Assembly (NCBI GenBank): GCA_003552485.1
Contig: PUMX01000423.1
Coordinates: 1 to 20,539 of the forward strand
Reading direction: 5' to 3'
DNA from: Candidatus Hydrogenedentota bacterium
Lineage (GTDB): Bacteria; Hydrogenedentota; Hydrogenedentia; Hydrogenedentales; SLHB01
DNA: 20,539 bases
Positions 7,251 to 14,135 of the stretch are shown piece after piece. How positions within the stretch are numbered: position 1 is the stretch's first letter; each line of letters begins with the position of its first letter. A program made the translations under genes and the position numbers. Under the pieces are notes generated by a model that was not told the DNA's origin, did no database searches, and saw only the letters and a program-made list of their open reading frames with translations.

Positions 7251-7874
7251 ATGTTTACGGGCATTATCGAAGAAGTCGGCGCTGTCTCGCGCCGCTCAGG
7301 CCATGAACTGGCCATTATGGCGAAAACGGTGCTCGAGGATCTTGCTGTTGGCGACAGTGTGTCGGTCGAGGGGGCCTGCCTCACCGCCGTCGCAGTGAAC
7401 GAGGAAGACTTCGTCGTACAGGTTTCGCCGGAGACCGTCAGCCGCACCACCATTGGCGACCTGCGGCCGGGCGACGCGGTCAATCTCGAACGGGCCATGA
7501 AGGCCGGCGGACGGTTCGGCGGGCATTTCGTGCAGGGCCATGTAGATGGCGTTGGCCAGGTTCTTGATGTTCAACCCCAGGGCGAATTCTCGTTCTGGAG
7601 ATTCCGCGCGCCTTCCGATGTCGCCCGGTATCTTATGCCGAAGGGTTCCGTCGCGGTGGATGGCATCAGCCTAACCGTGGTGGATCCCACGGGCGACTCG
7701 TTCGGCGTGGCCATCATACCGGCCACGCTCGAAAATACGACGCTACAAGCGAAACAACCAGGCAGCCCGGTTAACCTCGAAGCCGACATGATAGGCAAAC
7801 AGGTCTATCATTTCTTGAAAAGCAGCACAGGCGGCCTCTCCTTGGAAACGTTAAAACGACAGGGTTTTGCGTAG
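7251..7874 (+). CDS. ribE: Riboflavin synthase, alpha subunit
   Basis: A 207-residue protein that converts two molecules of 6,7-dimethyl-8-ribityllumazine into riboflavin plus the pyrimidine precursor. It begins with the invariant MFTGIIEEVG and consists of two lumazine-binding repeats: residues 1 to about 95, with SVEGACLTAV and GGHFVQGHVDG at the boundary, and about 97-195, with VAVDGISLTVV. ATG 7251 is two bases after the ribD stop, with GGAAGGG upstream. A TTG six bases earlier is in frame but lies inside the ribD end and is rejected. Length and motifs are normal. It is translationally coupled to ribD. The gene is also called ribC in some genomes. Confidence 0.96.
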   Translation: MFTGIIEEVGAVSRRSGHELAIMAKTVLEDLAVGDSVSVEGACLTAVAVNEEDFVVQVSPETVSRTTIGDLRPGDAVNLERAMKAGGRFGGHFVQGHVDGVGQVLDVQPQGEFSFWRFRAPSDVARYLMPKGSVAVDGISLTVVDPTGDSFGVAIIPATLENTTLQAKQPGSPVNLEADMIGKQVYHFLKSSTGGLSLETLKRQGFA

Positions 7875-7875
7875 A

Positions 7876-9078
7876 ATGGACAACGCTTTCTCCTCCATCC
7901 CGGAGGTCATCGAAGAACTTCGCAACGGACGCATGGTCATCCTCGTGGATGACGAAGGCCGTGAGAACGAAGGGGATCTCATGATACCGGCGGAATTCGT
8001 GACGCCGGAAACCGTCAATTTCATGGCTACCCACGGGCGCGGCCTAATCTGCCTCGCCCTCACACCGGAGCGGGTGGAGCAATTGCGGTTGCCGCCGATG
8101 ACTACTGAGAACACGTCACGGTTCTCGACGGCCTTCATGGTTTCCATCGAGGCGGCTACCGGAGTCACGACGGGAATCAGCGCGCATGACCGCGCACGCA
8201 CGATCAAGGTCGCCATTGACCCCAACACGAAAGCCAGCGACCTGGCGCGCCCCGGTCACGTGTTCCCGCTACGCGCGCGCGAGGGCGGCGTGTTGGTGCG
8301 CGCCGGTCAGACAGAAGGCTCCGTGGATCTGTGCCGACTCGCCGGGCTCACGCCGGCCGCCGTGATCTGTGAGATTATGAACCCCAACGGCACGATGGCG
8401 CGTCTGCCGCAACTAAAAGAGTTCGCCAAGCAACACGGCGTAAAGCTCTGTTCAATCGAGAACATCATCGAGTACCGGCGCCGCCACGAGAAACTGGTTA
8501 GGCGCGTGGCGTCGACACGGCTGCCTACGGACTACGGCGAGTTCCGCCTCTATGTCTACGAGACCGACGTGGACAACCAGCAGCATCTCGCGCTTGTTAA
8601 GGGAGAAGTGGACGATCAAGACAACGTCCTCGTGCGTGTGCATTCCGAATGCCTTACCGGCGACGTGTTTACGTCGCTCCGGTGCGACTGTGGAAGTCAG
8701 CTCAAACAAGCCATGCGCCTCATCAGCGAATCCGGCCGGGGCGTGTTTGTGTACATGCGGCAAGAGGGACGCGGCATCGGGCTGGTGAACAAGATCAAAG
8801 CCTATGAGTTACAGGATCAAGGCATGGACACGGTCGAAGCGAACATTCATTTGGGCTTCGATCCCGACCCGCGGGAGTACGGCATCGGCGCGCAGATTCT
8901 CACCGACCTCGGAGTGCGCCGAATGCGCCTGATCACCAACAACCCTGTGAAACGCGCGGGCCTTGAAGGCTATGGACTTGAAGTGACGGGGCGGGTGCCC
9001 ATTCAGATTCCGCCCAACACCATCAACGAACGCTATATCCGCACAAAGATCGAGAAAATGGGTCATTTGTACAAGTAA
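7876..9078 (+). CDS. ribBA: Bifunctional 3,4-dihydroxy-2-butanone 4-phosphate synthase / GTP cyclohydrolase II
   Basis: A 400-residue fusion supplying both precursors of riboflavin. The N-terminal RibB half has the catalytic loop VDDEGRENEGDL (24-35), THGRGLICLALT and DLCRLAGLTPAAVICEIMNP. The C-terminal RibA half (about 205-400) has the GTP cyclohydrolase II zinc ligands Cys259, Cys270 and Cys272 (HSECLTGDVFTSLRCDCGSQL, split by the TG loop), then YMRQEGRGIGLVNKIKAYEL and YGIGAQILTDLGV. Key residues of both halves appear intact, so both activities are expected. The start is ATG 7876, one base after the ribE stop. A TTG nine bases earlier overlaps ribE and is less likely. An intrinsic terminator follows the stop. 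Confidence 0.96.
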   Translation: MDNAFSSIPEVIEELRNGRMVILVDDEGRENEGDLMIPAEFVTPETVNFMATHGRGLICLALTPERVEQLRLPPMTTENTSRFSTAFMVSIEAATGVTTGISAHDRARTIKVAIDPNTKASDLARPGHVFPLRAREGGVLVRAGQTEGSVDLCRLAGLTPAAVICEIMNPNGTMARLPQLKEFAKQHGVKLCSIENIIEYRRRHEKLVRRVASTRLPTDYGEFRLYVYETDVDNQQHLALVKGEVDDQDNVLVRVHSECLTGDVFTSLRCDCGSQLKQAMRLISESGRGVFVYMRQEGRGIGLVNKIKAYELQDQGMDTVEANIHLGFDPDPREYGIGAQILTDLGVRRMRLITNNPVKRAGLEGYGLEVTGRVPIQIPPNTINERYIRTKIEKMGHLYK

Positions 9079-9080
9079 TC

Positions 9081-9106
9081 GCCCTCGCTTCGCGGGGGCC
9101 GTTTTA
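9081..9106 (+). terminator. Internal terminator between ribBA and ribH
   Basis: GCCCTCGC (9081-9088) pairs with GCGGGGGC (9092-9099), seven Watson-Crick pairs plus one G-U, closed by TTC and followed by CGTTTTAT. It begins two bases after the ribBA stop. Since ribH follows on the same strand with no obvious promoter, it probably reduces rather than stops downstream transcription. Confidence 0.65.
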
Positions 9107-9130
9107 TCTAACGTGGAAGGAACAATCGAT

Positions 9131-9595
9131 ATGAGCAAAGTTATTGAAGGCGGGCTGGTCAGTTCCGGCAAGCGCTTTGGAATCGCGGTTTCCCGCTTCA
9201 ACGAATTCATTTCGAGCAAACTGCTGGGTGGCTGCATTGACGGTCTGTTGCGGCATGGTGTCGACGCTACGGCCATTACTACTGTGTGGGCGCCCGGCTC
9301 CTTTGAGCTTCCCCTCGTGGCCAAACGCATGGCGGAATCCAAACAATATGACGCCGTCATCGCGGTCGGCGCTATCATCCGCGGCGGCACGCCGCACTTT
9401 GACTATGTCGCCAGCGAGGCCGCAAAAGGGCTCAGCCAGGTCAGCCTGCAAACCGATGTTCCCGTGATATTCGGCATCCTCACCACCAACACCATCGAAG
9501 AAGCCGTTGAACGCGCGGGCACGAAAGCCGGAAATAAGGGCTTCGACGCGGCGGCGACCGCCATCGAGATGGTCAACCTGCTGGAGCAACTGTGA
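9131..9595 (+). CDS. ribH: 6,7-dimethyl-8-ribityllumazine synthase
   Basis: A 154-residue enzyme joining the products of the RibD branch and RibB to give lumazine; usually a 60-mer or pentamer in the cytosol. Motifs: IAVSRFNEFIS near the N-terminus, VWAPGSFELP, AVGAIIRGGTPHFDYV with the catalytic-site His, and VIFGILTTNTIEEAVERAG. ATG 9131 is preceded by GGAAGGA (9115-9121) at 9 bases, which decides the start over the in-frame GTG 9113 that overlaps this ribosome site. Length matches the family. Its stop overlaps the start of nusB in a GTGA. Confidence 0.96.
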   Translation: MSKVIEGGLVSSGKRFGIAVSRFNEFISSKLLGGCIDGLLRHGVDATAITTVWAPGSFELPLVAKRMAESKQYDAVIAVGAIIRGGTPHFDYVASEAAKGLSQVSLQTDVPVIFGILTTNTIEEAVERAGTKAGNKGFDAAATAIEMVNLLEQL

Positions 9596-10005
9596 CCGCT
9601 GTACATCCACACGTACGCAGAAAAGCCCGGGAACGGGCCGTCCAGTTTCTCTTCGGGTTGGACTTCACGCATTATGAATGGGGAGATTGCATCGAGGCGT
9701 TCTGGCTCGATAATCCCTCCCGGCCGGGCGTACGCCGCTACGCCGAACAACTCATCGAAGGCGTGATCAAACACCGGTCTGAACTGGATGAAGCCATCGA
9801 GAGCGTGCTGAACCGCTGGGCGCCCGAGCGCGTCGGCCGTATCGAGCGGAACGTCATCCGCGTAGCCCTCTACGAAATGCGGCATGGCGATCAGGTGCCT
9901 GAAACCGTGGCCATCAACGAGGCCATGGAAGTCGCCAAGCGGTTCGGCTCCGAAGAAGGACCTCGCTTCATCAATGCGGTTCTTGACCGTTTGAAAGGGG
10001 GATAA
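9592..10005 (+). CDS. nusB: Transcription antitermination protein NusB
   Basis: A 137-residue all-helical RNA-binding protein that, with NusE/S10, binds boxA RNA and supports rRNA antitermination. Typical pieces are RRKARERAVQFLFGLDF at the N-terminus, RIERNVIRVALYEM in the middle, VAINEAMEVAKRFGSEEGPRFINAVLD at the end. The start is GTG 9592, overlapping the ribH TGA by GTGA, so translation is coupled. A ribH-nusB pair is a common arrangement in bacteria. The stop TAA (10003-10005) is followed, in the same frame, by the PHP gene. Confidence 0.95.
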   Translation: MTAVHPHVRRKARERAVQFLFGLDFTHYEWGDCIEAFWLDNPSRPGVRRYAEQLIEGVIKHRSELDEAIESVLNRWAPERVGRIERNVIRVALYEMRHGDQVPETVAINEAMEVAKRFGSEEGPRFINAVLDRLKGG

Positions 10006-10008
10006 GCC

Positions 10009-10872
10009 ACGCGTACGCCAGCCGCTGATCTCCATCTGCACACCTACTACTCGGATGGCGCCGACAGCCCCGAGCGCGTTGTCGCACGGGCGGCTGAACT
10101 GGGGTTCTCGGCCCTCGCGTTGACCGATCACGACACCGTGGAAGGACTCGCCGAGGGCGCGGAGGCGGCTTCTGCGGCAGGCCTTGCATTTATGACCGGC
10201 GTCGAGCTGAGCGCGCGATACGGTCGAAATGAGGTGCATATAATCGGCCTGGGTATTGACCGCGCGAATCCCCGGCTGCACAACGCACTCGCTGAACTCG
10301 GCGAATCGCGGCGGCATCGGGCGGCGCGAATACTCGCGAAGCTGGAGGGACTCGGCGTGCCCGTGTCCGCGGAACGGCTCGCCAAACGGACCGGCGCCGG
10401 CACGGTGGGGCGCATTCATGTGGCCCAGGAGTTGCAGGCCATGGGCGTGGTCGACACCGTCCAGGCGGCCTTCGACAAGTACCTGCGCAAAGGCCGCCGC
10501 GCATTCGTCGAGAAACCCGCCCTCACCTGCGCCGACGCCATCGAGCTGATCCATGCAGCCGGCGGCCTGGCGTTCATCGCCCATCCCGGCATTGGGAAAA
10601 CGCACGCGTTACTGAATTACCTCTTGAAACTCCCGTTTGACGGCGTAGAAGCCTTCCACAGCCGCCACTCTCCCGGCCGCGCCGAGGAATACAAAGCGAT
10701 TGCCGAAGCCCGCGGGCTCCTTATCACGGGCGGGTCGGATTGTCACGGCGCCGCCAAACTCATGGCGCCCGAGATGGGCAAAGTGCGGCTGCCCATGCGC
10801 TATGTGGAAGCAATACAAGCACGATTGGCTACGCAGCGCGCGGCGGAAGGTTGCCGCGGCGTCAACCAATGA
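10009..10872 (+). CDS. PHP-domain phosphoesterase (YciV/RNase AM/TrpH-like) with apparent ACG start
   Basis: About 287 residues, the usual length of YciV-type enzymes, which hydrolyse phosphoesters such as 3',5'-bisphosphonucleotides or RNA 5' ends. All PHP metal motifs are present: DLHLHTYYSDG, ALTDHDTVEG, GVELSARYG with HIIGLGID, GLAFIAHPG and GGSDCHG. The first motif begins only 18 bases after the assumed start. Between the nusB stop and this motif there is no ATG, GTG or TTG. The best placed triplet is ACG 10009, 7 bases after a strong AAGGGGGA (9995-10002). The first canonical start, TTG 10120, would delete the metal site. Possible explanations are a non-canonical start, a sequence error (ATG to ACG), or readthrough of the nusB TAA, which is in frame. 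Function is confident, start is not. Confidence 0.8.
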   Translation, partial: TRTPAADLHLHTYYSDGADSPERVVARAAELGFSALALTDHDTVEGLAEGAEAASAAGLAFMTGVELSARYGRNEVHIIGLGIDRANPRLHNALAELGESRRHRAARILAKLEGLGVPVSAERLAKRTGAGTVGRIHVAQELQAMGVVDTVQAAFDKYLRKGRRAFVEKPALTCADAIELIHAAGGLAFIAHPGIGKTHALLNYLLKLPFDGVEAFHSRHSPGRAEEYKAIAEARGLLITGGSDCHGAAKLMAPEMGKVRLPMRYVEAIQARLATQRAAEGCRGVNQ

Positions 10873-11290
10873 GCCGCCGGCCCAAGTCGTAAGCCACTGG
10901 GCGGAAAGGACGGTACACCAAGGCAACGCCGACAATGACCGCTAGGCCGGCGATCGTGGTTACGGTATGCTGCACTTGGCGGCTGGCGGAGCGGCCGGTC
11001 TTGCACCAGCGCGCGAAATGCTCGCAGTTATTGCAGATGAGGCGGTAACTGGCCTCGCCCAACCGGCTTTCGGCGCGCGCAATCACGATCTCCGGTTCAT
11101 CGCACGAACGGTAGGAAACTACTTCGACGTTCCCCTCTCTCGCGAAGAGGTCTAGCGGCGTCCGGCGCAATACGGCGTTCTTCTTTTCGAGTTGCTCGCC
11201 GGCATAGTGAATCACCGCGCCATCACCACAATCAATACCATGGTGCCAGTATCCGCGCCGCGCCACACGAATATGATCGCCTCGCGCCAT
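10862..11290 (-). CDS. LRAT-domain (NlpC/P60-like) protein with C-terminal membrane segment
   Basis: A 142-residue protein of the LRAT group of the papain-like NlpC/P60 superfamily. The H-box YWHHGIDCGDGAVIHY supplies the catalytic His16/17 and the second His28, and NNCEHFARWC carries the nucleophile Cys89. A hydrophobic stretch at about 109-125 (TVTTIAGLAVIVGVALVY) suggests a single C-terminal membrane anchor with the enzyme domain on one face. Eukaryotic relatives are phospholipid acyltransferases or thioesterases; the bacterial role is unknown. The start is ATG 11290 because GAGAGG (11298-11303) lies 7 bases upstream; the ATG nine codons earlier has no such site. Its 3' end overlaps the convergent PHP gene by 11 bases. 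Confidence 0.8.
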   Translation of the reverse strand: MARGDHIRVARRGYWHHGIDCGDGAVIHYAGEQLEKKNAVLRRTPLDLFAREGNVEVVSYRSCDEPEIVIARAESRLGEASYRLICNNCEHFARWCKTGRSASRQVQHTVTTIAGLAVIVGVALVYRPFRPVAYDLGRRLIG

Positions 11291-11340
11291 CTGTCTACCT
11301 CTCTCTTCGATTGCCATGTTTTGGACTCAATTCAATGATG

Positions 11341-11346
11341 ATTATA
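11341..11346 (-). promoter_or_regulatory. -10 box of a promoter for the LRAT gene
   Basis: A perfect TATAAT on the minus strand lies about 45-50 bases before the chosen LRAT start. No good -35 box is seen at normal distance (GAGCAT at 17 bases), so activity may depend on another factor. Confidence 0.35.
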
Positions 11347-11362
11347 CCGGATTTGAGCCGCA

Positions 11363-11383
11363 AATGCTCCCTACGGGGGCATT
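11363..11383. terminator. Nine-pair hairpin between the FMN-binding lipoprotein and LRAT genes
   Basis: AATGCTCCC (11363-11371) pairs with GGGGGCATT (11375-11383), including one G-U, around a TAC loop. It lies 70 bases after the lipoprotein stop and 17 bases before the LRAT -10 box. No long T-run follows on either strand, so it is a probable 3' end or processing hairpin rather than a strong intrinsic terminator. Confidence 0.4.
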
Positions 11384-11452
11384 CTACACACCAAGCCCCT
11401 GCGTGTCGCCGCGCGTGTCTATCTATCCTGTCCCGCAACAGCCTCGGCTTCA

Positions 11453-11911
11453 TCAATAGCTGTATACGCCCCGATTCAGCGCGTCGCGAATGGCGGAAAT
11501 GATCTTGTTGCTCCGCACTGTAGCGGCTGTATAGCCGTCCACCTGCGTCGTTACCACGTCTTCCGGATGGTACAGGTCCGCCAGATGCGCTTGAAGGTCC
11601 TTGCCGACAAGATACTCCAAAGCCTCCTCATACTGGCGAATCACGGACTTGTAGGGCTCGCGGTCCGTATCCATATGGTAGTCTTCATCCCGCTCCAAAT
11701 GCCGGAAACTGGCTTCGGTCACCACGCCGTCTTCCAGAACAAATTCGAGATTCACCTGAATGTAACCGAGATCCGAAAAACCTCCGCGATAGGTTCCATC
11801 TTCGTAGGAGGAGCCGCCGGCTGTGTTAGTGTCTCCAGCGGAACAACCGGCGGACACAACGGCAACCACCGCAGCCAGCAATAGGATCGACGCCGCCTTC
11901 GCTTTCATCAT
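11453..11911 (-). CDS. Lipoprotein with a divergent FMN-binding domain
   Basis: A 152-residue exported protein. Residues 1-22 are a signal peptide that ends in SAGC (Cys23), a lipobox with an unusual Ser at -3. Residues 35-150 look like the FMN_bind fold: EDGTYRGGFSDLGYIQVNLEFVLEDG, split here by the GYI turn, then GVVTEASF and a late VDGYTAATVRSNKIISAIRDAL. In the family this last region is normally SGATxT, whose Thr carries FMN covalently in NqrC-like proteins. Here it reads DGYTAAT, so covalent flavinylation is uncertain. Start: ATG 11911 is chosen over an upstream frame extension because GGAGGG lies just before it; a second ATG follows directly. Such proteins often serve extracytoplasmic electron transfer. 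A link to the FMN-regulated rib operon nearby is only circumstantial. Confidence 0.7.
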   Translation of the reverse strand: MMKAKAASILLLAAVVAVVSAGCSAGDTNTAGGSSYEDGTYRGGFSDLGYIQVNLEFVLEDGVVTEASFRHLERDEDYHMDTDREPYKSVIRQYEEALEYLVGKDLQAHLADLYHPEDVVTTQVDGYTAATVRSNKIISAIRDALNRGVYSY

Positions 11912-12071
11912 CCCTTCCCTCCTCTTAATCTCCACTCGAACCGTATTCTCAACCGCCGAAACTCGCACAGGGCTCCGCTCCTCGTCGCGGGATGTGCCGC
12001 GCGACCGCTATCAACGGACCCGGCTAACGTTATGCTCTGAAAAGTTAACAATCTCCGTTGACGGCTTCATC
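11912..12071 (-). other. Upstream region of the FMN-binding lipoprotein gene
   Basis: The stretch holds the purine-rich ribosome site and presumably the promoter of the lipoprotein gene. I find no -35/-10 pair worth calling, and no gene. Confidence 0.4.
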
Positions 12072-12233
12072 CTAATCCAATAATGAGTTCGCCTTCCAAC
12101 TCAAGGCGCTACTGTAGCCGCTCCAGGTGCGCACATAGACCCAAGCTGTGAGCGTCAACTCATCTCCCAAATTGATGCTGTCATTGGTCCACGAAGCATA
12201 GGACTCGGCGCTGCTCGAACGACGAAAACGAGA
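12072..12233 (-). pseudogene. Remnant of a LamG-domain gene, in frame after the preceding stop
   Basis: Directly after the TAA of the nucleoside-hydrolase paralog (12234-12236) the same minus-strand frame stays open for 54 codons to TAG 12072-12074. Its middle reads NDSINLGDELTLTAWVYVRT, nearly the same as NDSIDLTEELTFAAWVYLRS in the LamG domain of the neighbouring genes. Sequence before and after this core shows no LamG similarity, and the remaining domain, signal peptide and hydrolase are missing. It has no start codon or ribosome site of its own. I read it as the decayed N-terminal piece of a fourth array member. Its frame continuity with the upstream gene could be chance or could mark the recombination point. 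Confidence 0.7.
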
Positions 12234-14135
12234 TTATTCTGATGGCGTGTGCATCATCAACACGTCGATTTCATCGGCGATGAGGTCTGGATCCCGGTTT
12301 TCGATCTTGTACCGGTTCGGACCGCCGGGGCTGTCTTGCCACGTGTTGTGGCCGCTTTCGGGATCGACTTGGATTTGGCCCGGCTCGGACAACACCCAAT
12401 AGTCCGCGGCCGGCCCGTCATCCAAGGCCCGGACGGCGTAGAGCAGGGCCGCTTGATCCCAACTGCTGTGGGGCTGCAAGTTGTTGAACAGTTGGTACGC
12501 CCGGCGCGCCGGATTGTCCTCCGGCAAGCGGTACATCAGGTTGGCGGTGTTAATGGACGCGCCGATTCCCCATCCGCTAAAAATGATCTCCGTGGGCCAG
12601 GCTTCAATGGCCTCCGCCGACGCCTGGGCATCCCAGAGCAGATTGGCCTCGCGGCCCTCTGGAAACCGGCCGCCCATGCAGATCCAGATACGGAATTTCT
12701 GTTCGGCCAATTCGCGGCCGTCGAGATCGCTGTGTTCGCACGGCCCACTGGCAAGCAAATCGCGCACGTTGGTCTTGTAGCCGATGGTCACCAAAACCAC
12801 GCTTTCATCCGGTTGGGCGGCTAGTATTTCGCGATACAAGGCGACAGCATCCGGCGCGTCATCGGCGCTCTCCAAGCGGCCCGGAAATTCCTCCGCCACC
12901 TGTTGCGCGTAGCGCGAGTCGCGGTCCACGCCATCGCCCTTGAGTTGGCCCAGCGGCAGATCGGGTCGGCCGAAATAGGTGTTGATGCGGTCGGCGCACA
13001 GCGTGGCGTAGGGGTTTTTCGCGGACACCACGACGCCGAGGATCTCCGCCTCGCCCCGGTCCGCCAAGGCATGGAGTGAGACCAAGGCGCCCACATCGTC
13101 CACGTCCGATTCCATGTCCATGTCGAGAATGATTGGCACAGCGCGTTCCGGCGGGGCCGGCTTGATGTCCCTAGCGCTTTCGGCGGCGATAGTTAGATGG
13201 ATGGATGCATCCGCCGGGACCCGCTCGCCGGGGCTAGGGCGCTGTCCCACGACCCGCGCGCCGCGATCGACTTCGGTCACATCGCCAACGGTGAAGCCTT
13301 TTTCGCCGATACGCGCTTCGGCCTCTTGCCGGGACAGGCCGGCTAAGTCTGGAACCGGCGACCGGTCCACCCAGAAAGGTTCCTCCACCGCTTGCCACGC
13401 GCCCCCGATTATCTCCCCGTGATTGCCGGAGCCCGAAACGTCGTGGGCGGTTTGGCCGCGGCCTTCGTCCAATGGCCAATGAAGCACCAGCCCATCCACG
13501 GCCTCCGATGTCCGCCTCAGCACGCCGCCAATCTCATCCTTCGACAAGGCCCGGTTGTAAAGGCGCACATCGCTCATGTACCCGTCGTGAAACCTCTGTG
13601 CGGAGCCGGGGTCTTCCTTGTGCGCGCCCGCCACGAGGGGAAACGCGTTGCTGTTCAGGGTTCCCTCGATTCCGTTGTCCTCAAGAATGGCCTCGCCGTT
13701 CACATAAAGCTTGGCCTCTCCCCCAGCGGCGTCCAACGTAAACGCGAGATGAACCCACTCGGAAAACGGCAGGCGCCAAAAGGGCCTTAGGCGCTCTTGG
13801 ATATCTACCTCCGGGCCTCGCAACACCAGGTCCACACCGTTGGAACAGCGGTCCGTGTACACGGCCGTCGGTTGCCGGCGGAGCATCCAGCTATCGTCGC
13901 CCTTGCCCGCGAACTGATGCCAGTCCCCGGTCCAGGAACGCAAATAGACCCACGCGGCGAAAGTCAACTCCTCCGTGAGGTCGATGCTGTCGTTGTGTTC
14001 GAGTTGGACGTAATCGCCATCGCCGCTGAATTCCAGCACATACTGCTCGTCCGCGCCGGCGCGCCCGCCGGCGCCCAGCGCCGCCGCGAGGCAAAGGCAG
14101 CAGCCGAAAAACTTAATCCCTCGACAATACACCAT
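12234..14135 (-). CDS. Secreted LamG-PASTA-nucleoside hydrolase-like protein (array member 3)
   Basis: A 633-residue protein. Residues 1-28 are a signal peptide. A LamG/concanavalin-like domain follows (about 30-245; YVQLEHNDSIDL, WVHLAFTLD, KLYVNGEAI, FHDGYMSDVRLYNRALS), then a PASTA domain (about 260-318; VPDLAGLSRQEAEARI, QRPSPGERVP), then an inosine/uridine nucleoside hydrolase fold (about 333-630). The calcium motif is DMDMESDVDD (338-347), a variant of DxDxxxDD; TIGYKTNVRDLL matches the TN loop, and SSWDQAALLYA probably gives the late Asp ligand. Family enzymes cleave N-glycosidic or related ribosyl bonds; the substrate here is unknown. Start ATG 14135 follows GGGAGGGA and creates the signal peptide; upstream frame is rejected. 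It overlaps the end of the preceding gene by 23 bases. Confidence 0.85.
   Translation of the reverse strand: MVYCRGIKFFGCCLCLAAALGAGGRAGADEQYVLEFSGDGDYVQLEHNDSIDLTEELTFAAWVYLRSWTGDWHQFAGKGDDSWMLRRQPTAVYTDRCSNGVDLVLRGPEVDIQERLRPFWRLPFSEWVHLAFTLDAAGGEAKLYVNGEAILEDNGIEGTLNSNAFPLVAGAHKEDPGSAQRFHDGYMSDVRLYNRALSKDEIGGVLRRTSEAVDGLVLHWPLDEGRGQTAHDVSGSGNHGEIIGGAWQAVEEPFWVDRSPVPDLAGLSRQEAEARIGEKGFTVGDVTEVDRGARVVGQRPSPGERVPADASIHLTIAAESARDIKPAPPERAVPIILDMDMESDVDDVGALVSLHALADRGEAEILGVVVSAKNPYATLCADRINTYFGRPDLPLGQLKGDGVDRDSRYAQQVAEEFPGRLESADDAPDAVALYREILAAQPDESVVLVTIGYKTNVRDLLASGPCEHSDLDGRELAEQKFRIWICMGGRFPEGREANLLWDAQASAEAIEAWPTEIIFSGWGIGASINTANLMYRLPEDNPARRAYQLFNNLQPHSSWDQAALLYAVRALDDGPAADYWVLSEPGQIQVDPESGHNTWQDSPGGPNRYKIENRDPDLIADEIDVLMMHTPSE
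12706..12803. repeat. 98-nt perfect direct repeat, copy 2
   Basis: Second copy of the tract at 16669-16766, in the same reading frame of the paralogous hydrolase domain about 3.96 kb away in direct orientation. Recombination between the copies would delete array member 2 and fuse members 1 and 3. Confidence 0.85.

Noticed and set aside
9403..10605. 400-codon minus-strand open frame across ribH, nusB and the PHP gene
   Set aside because: It covers three genes with clear family motifs on the other strand, so it is a composition artefact.
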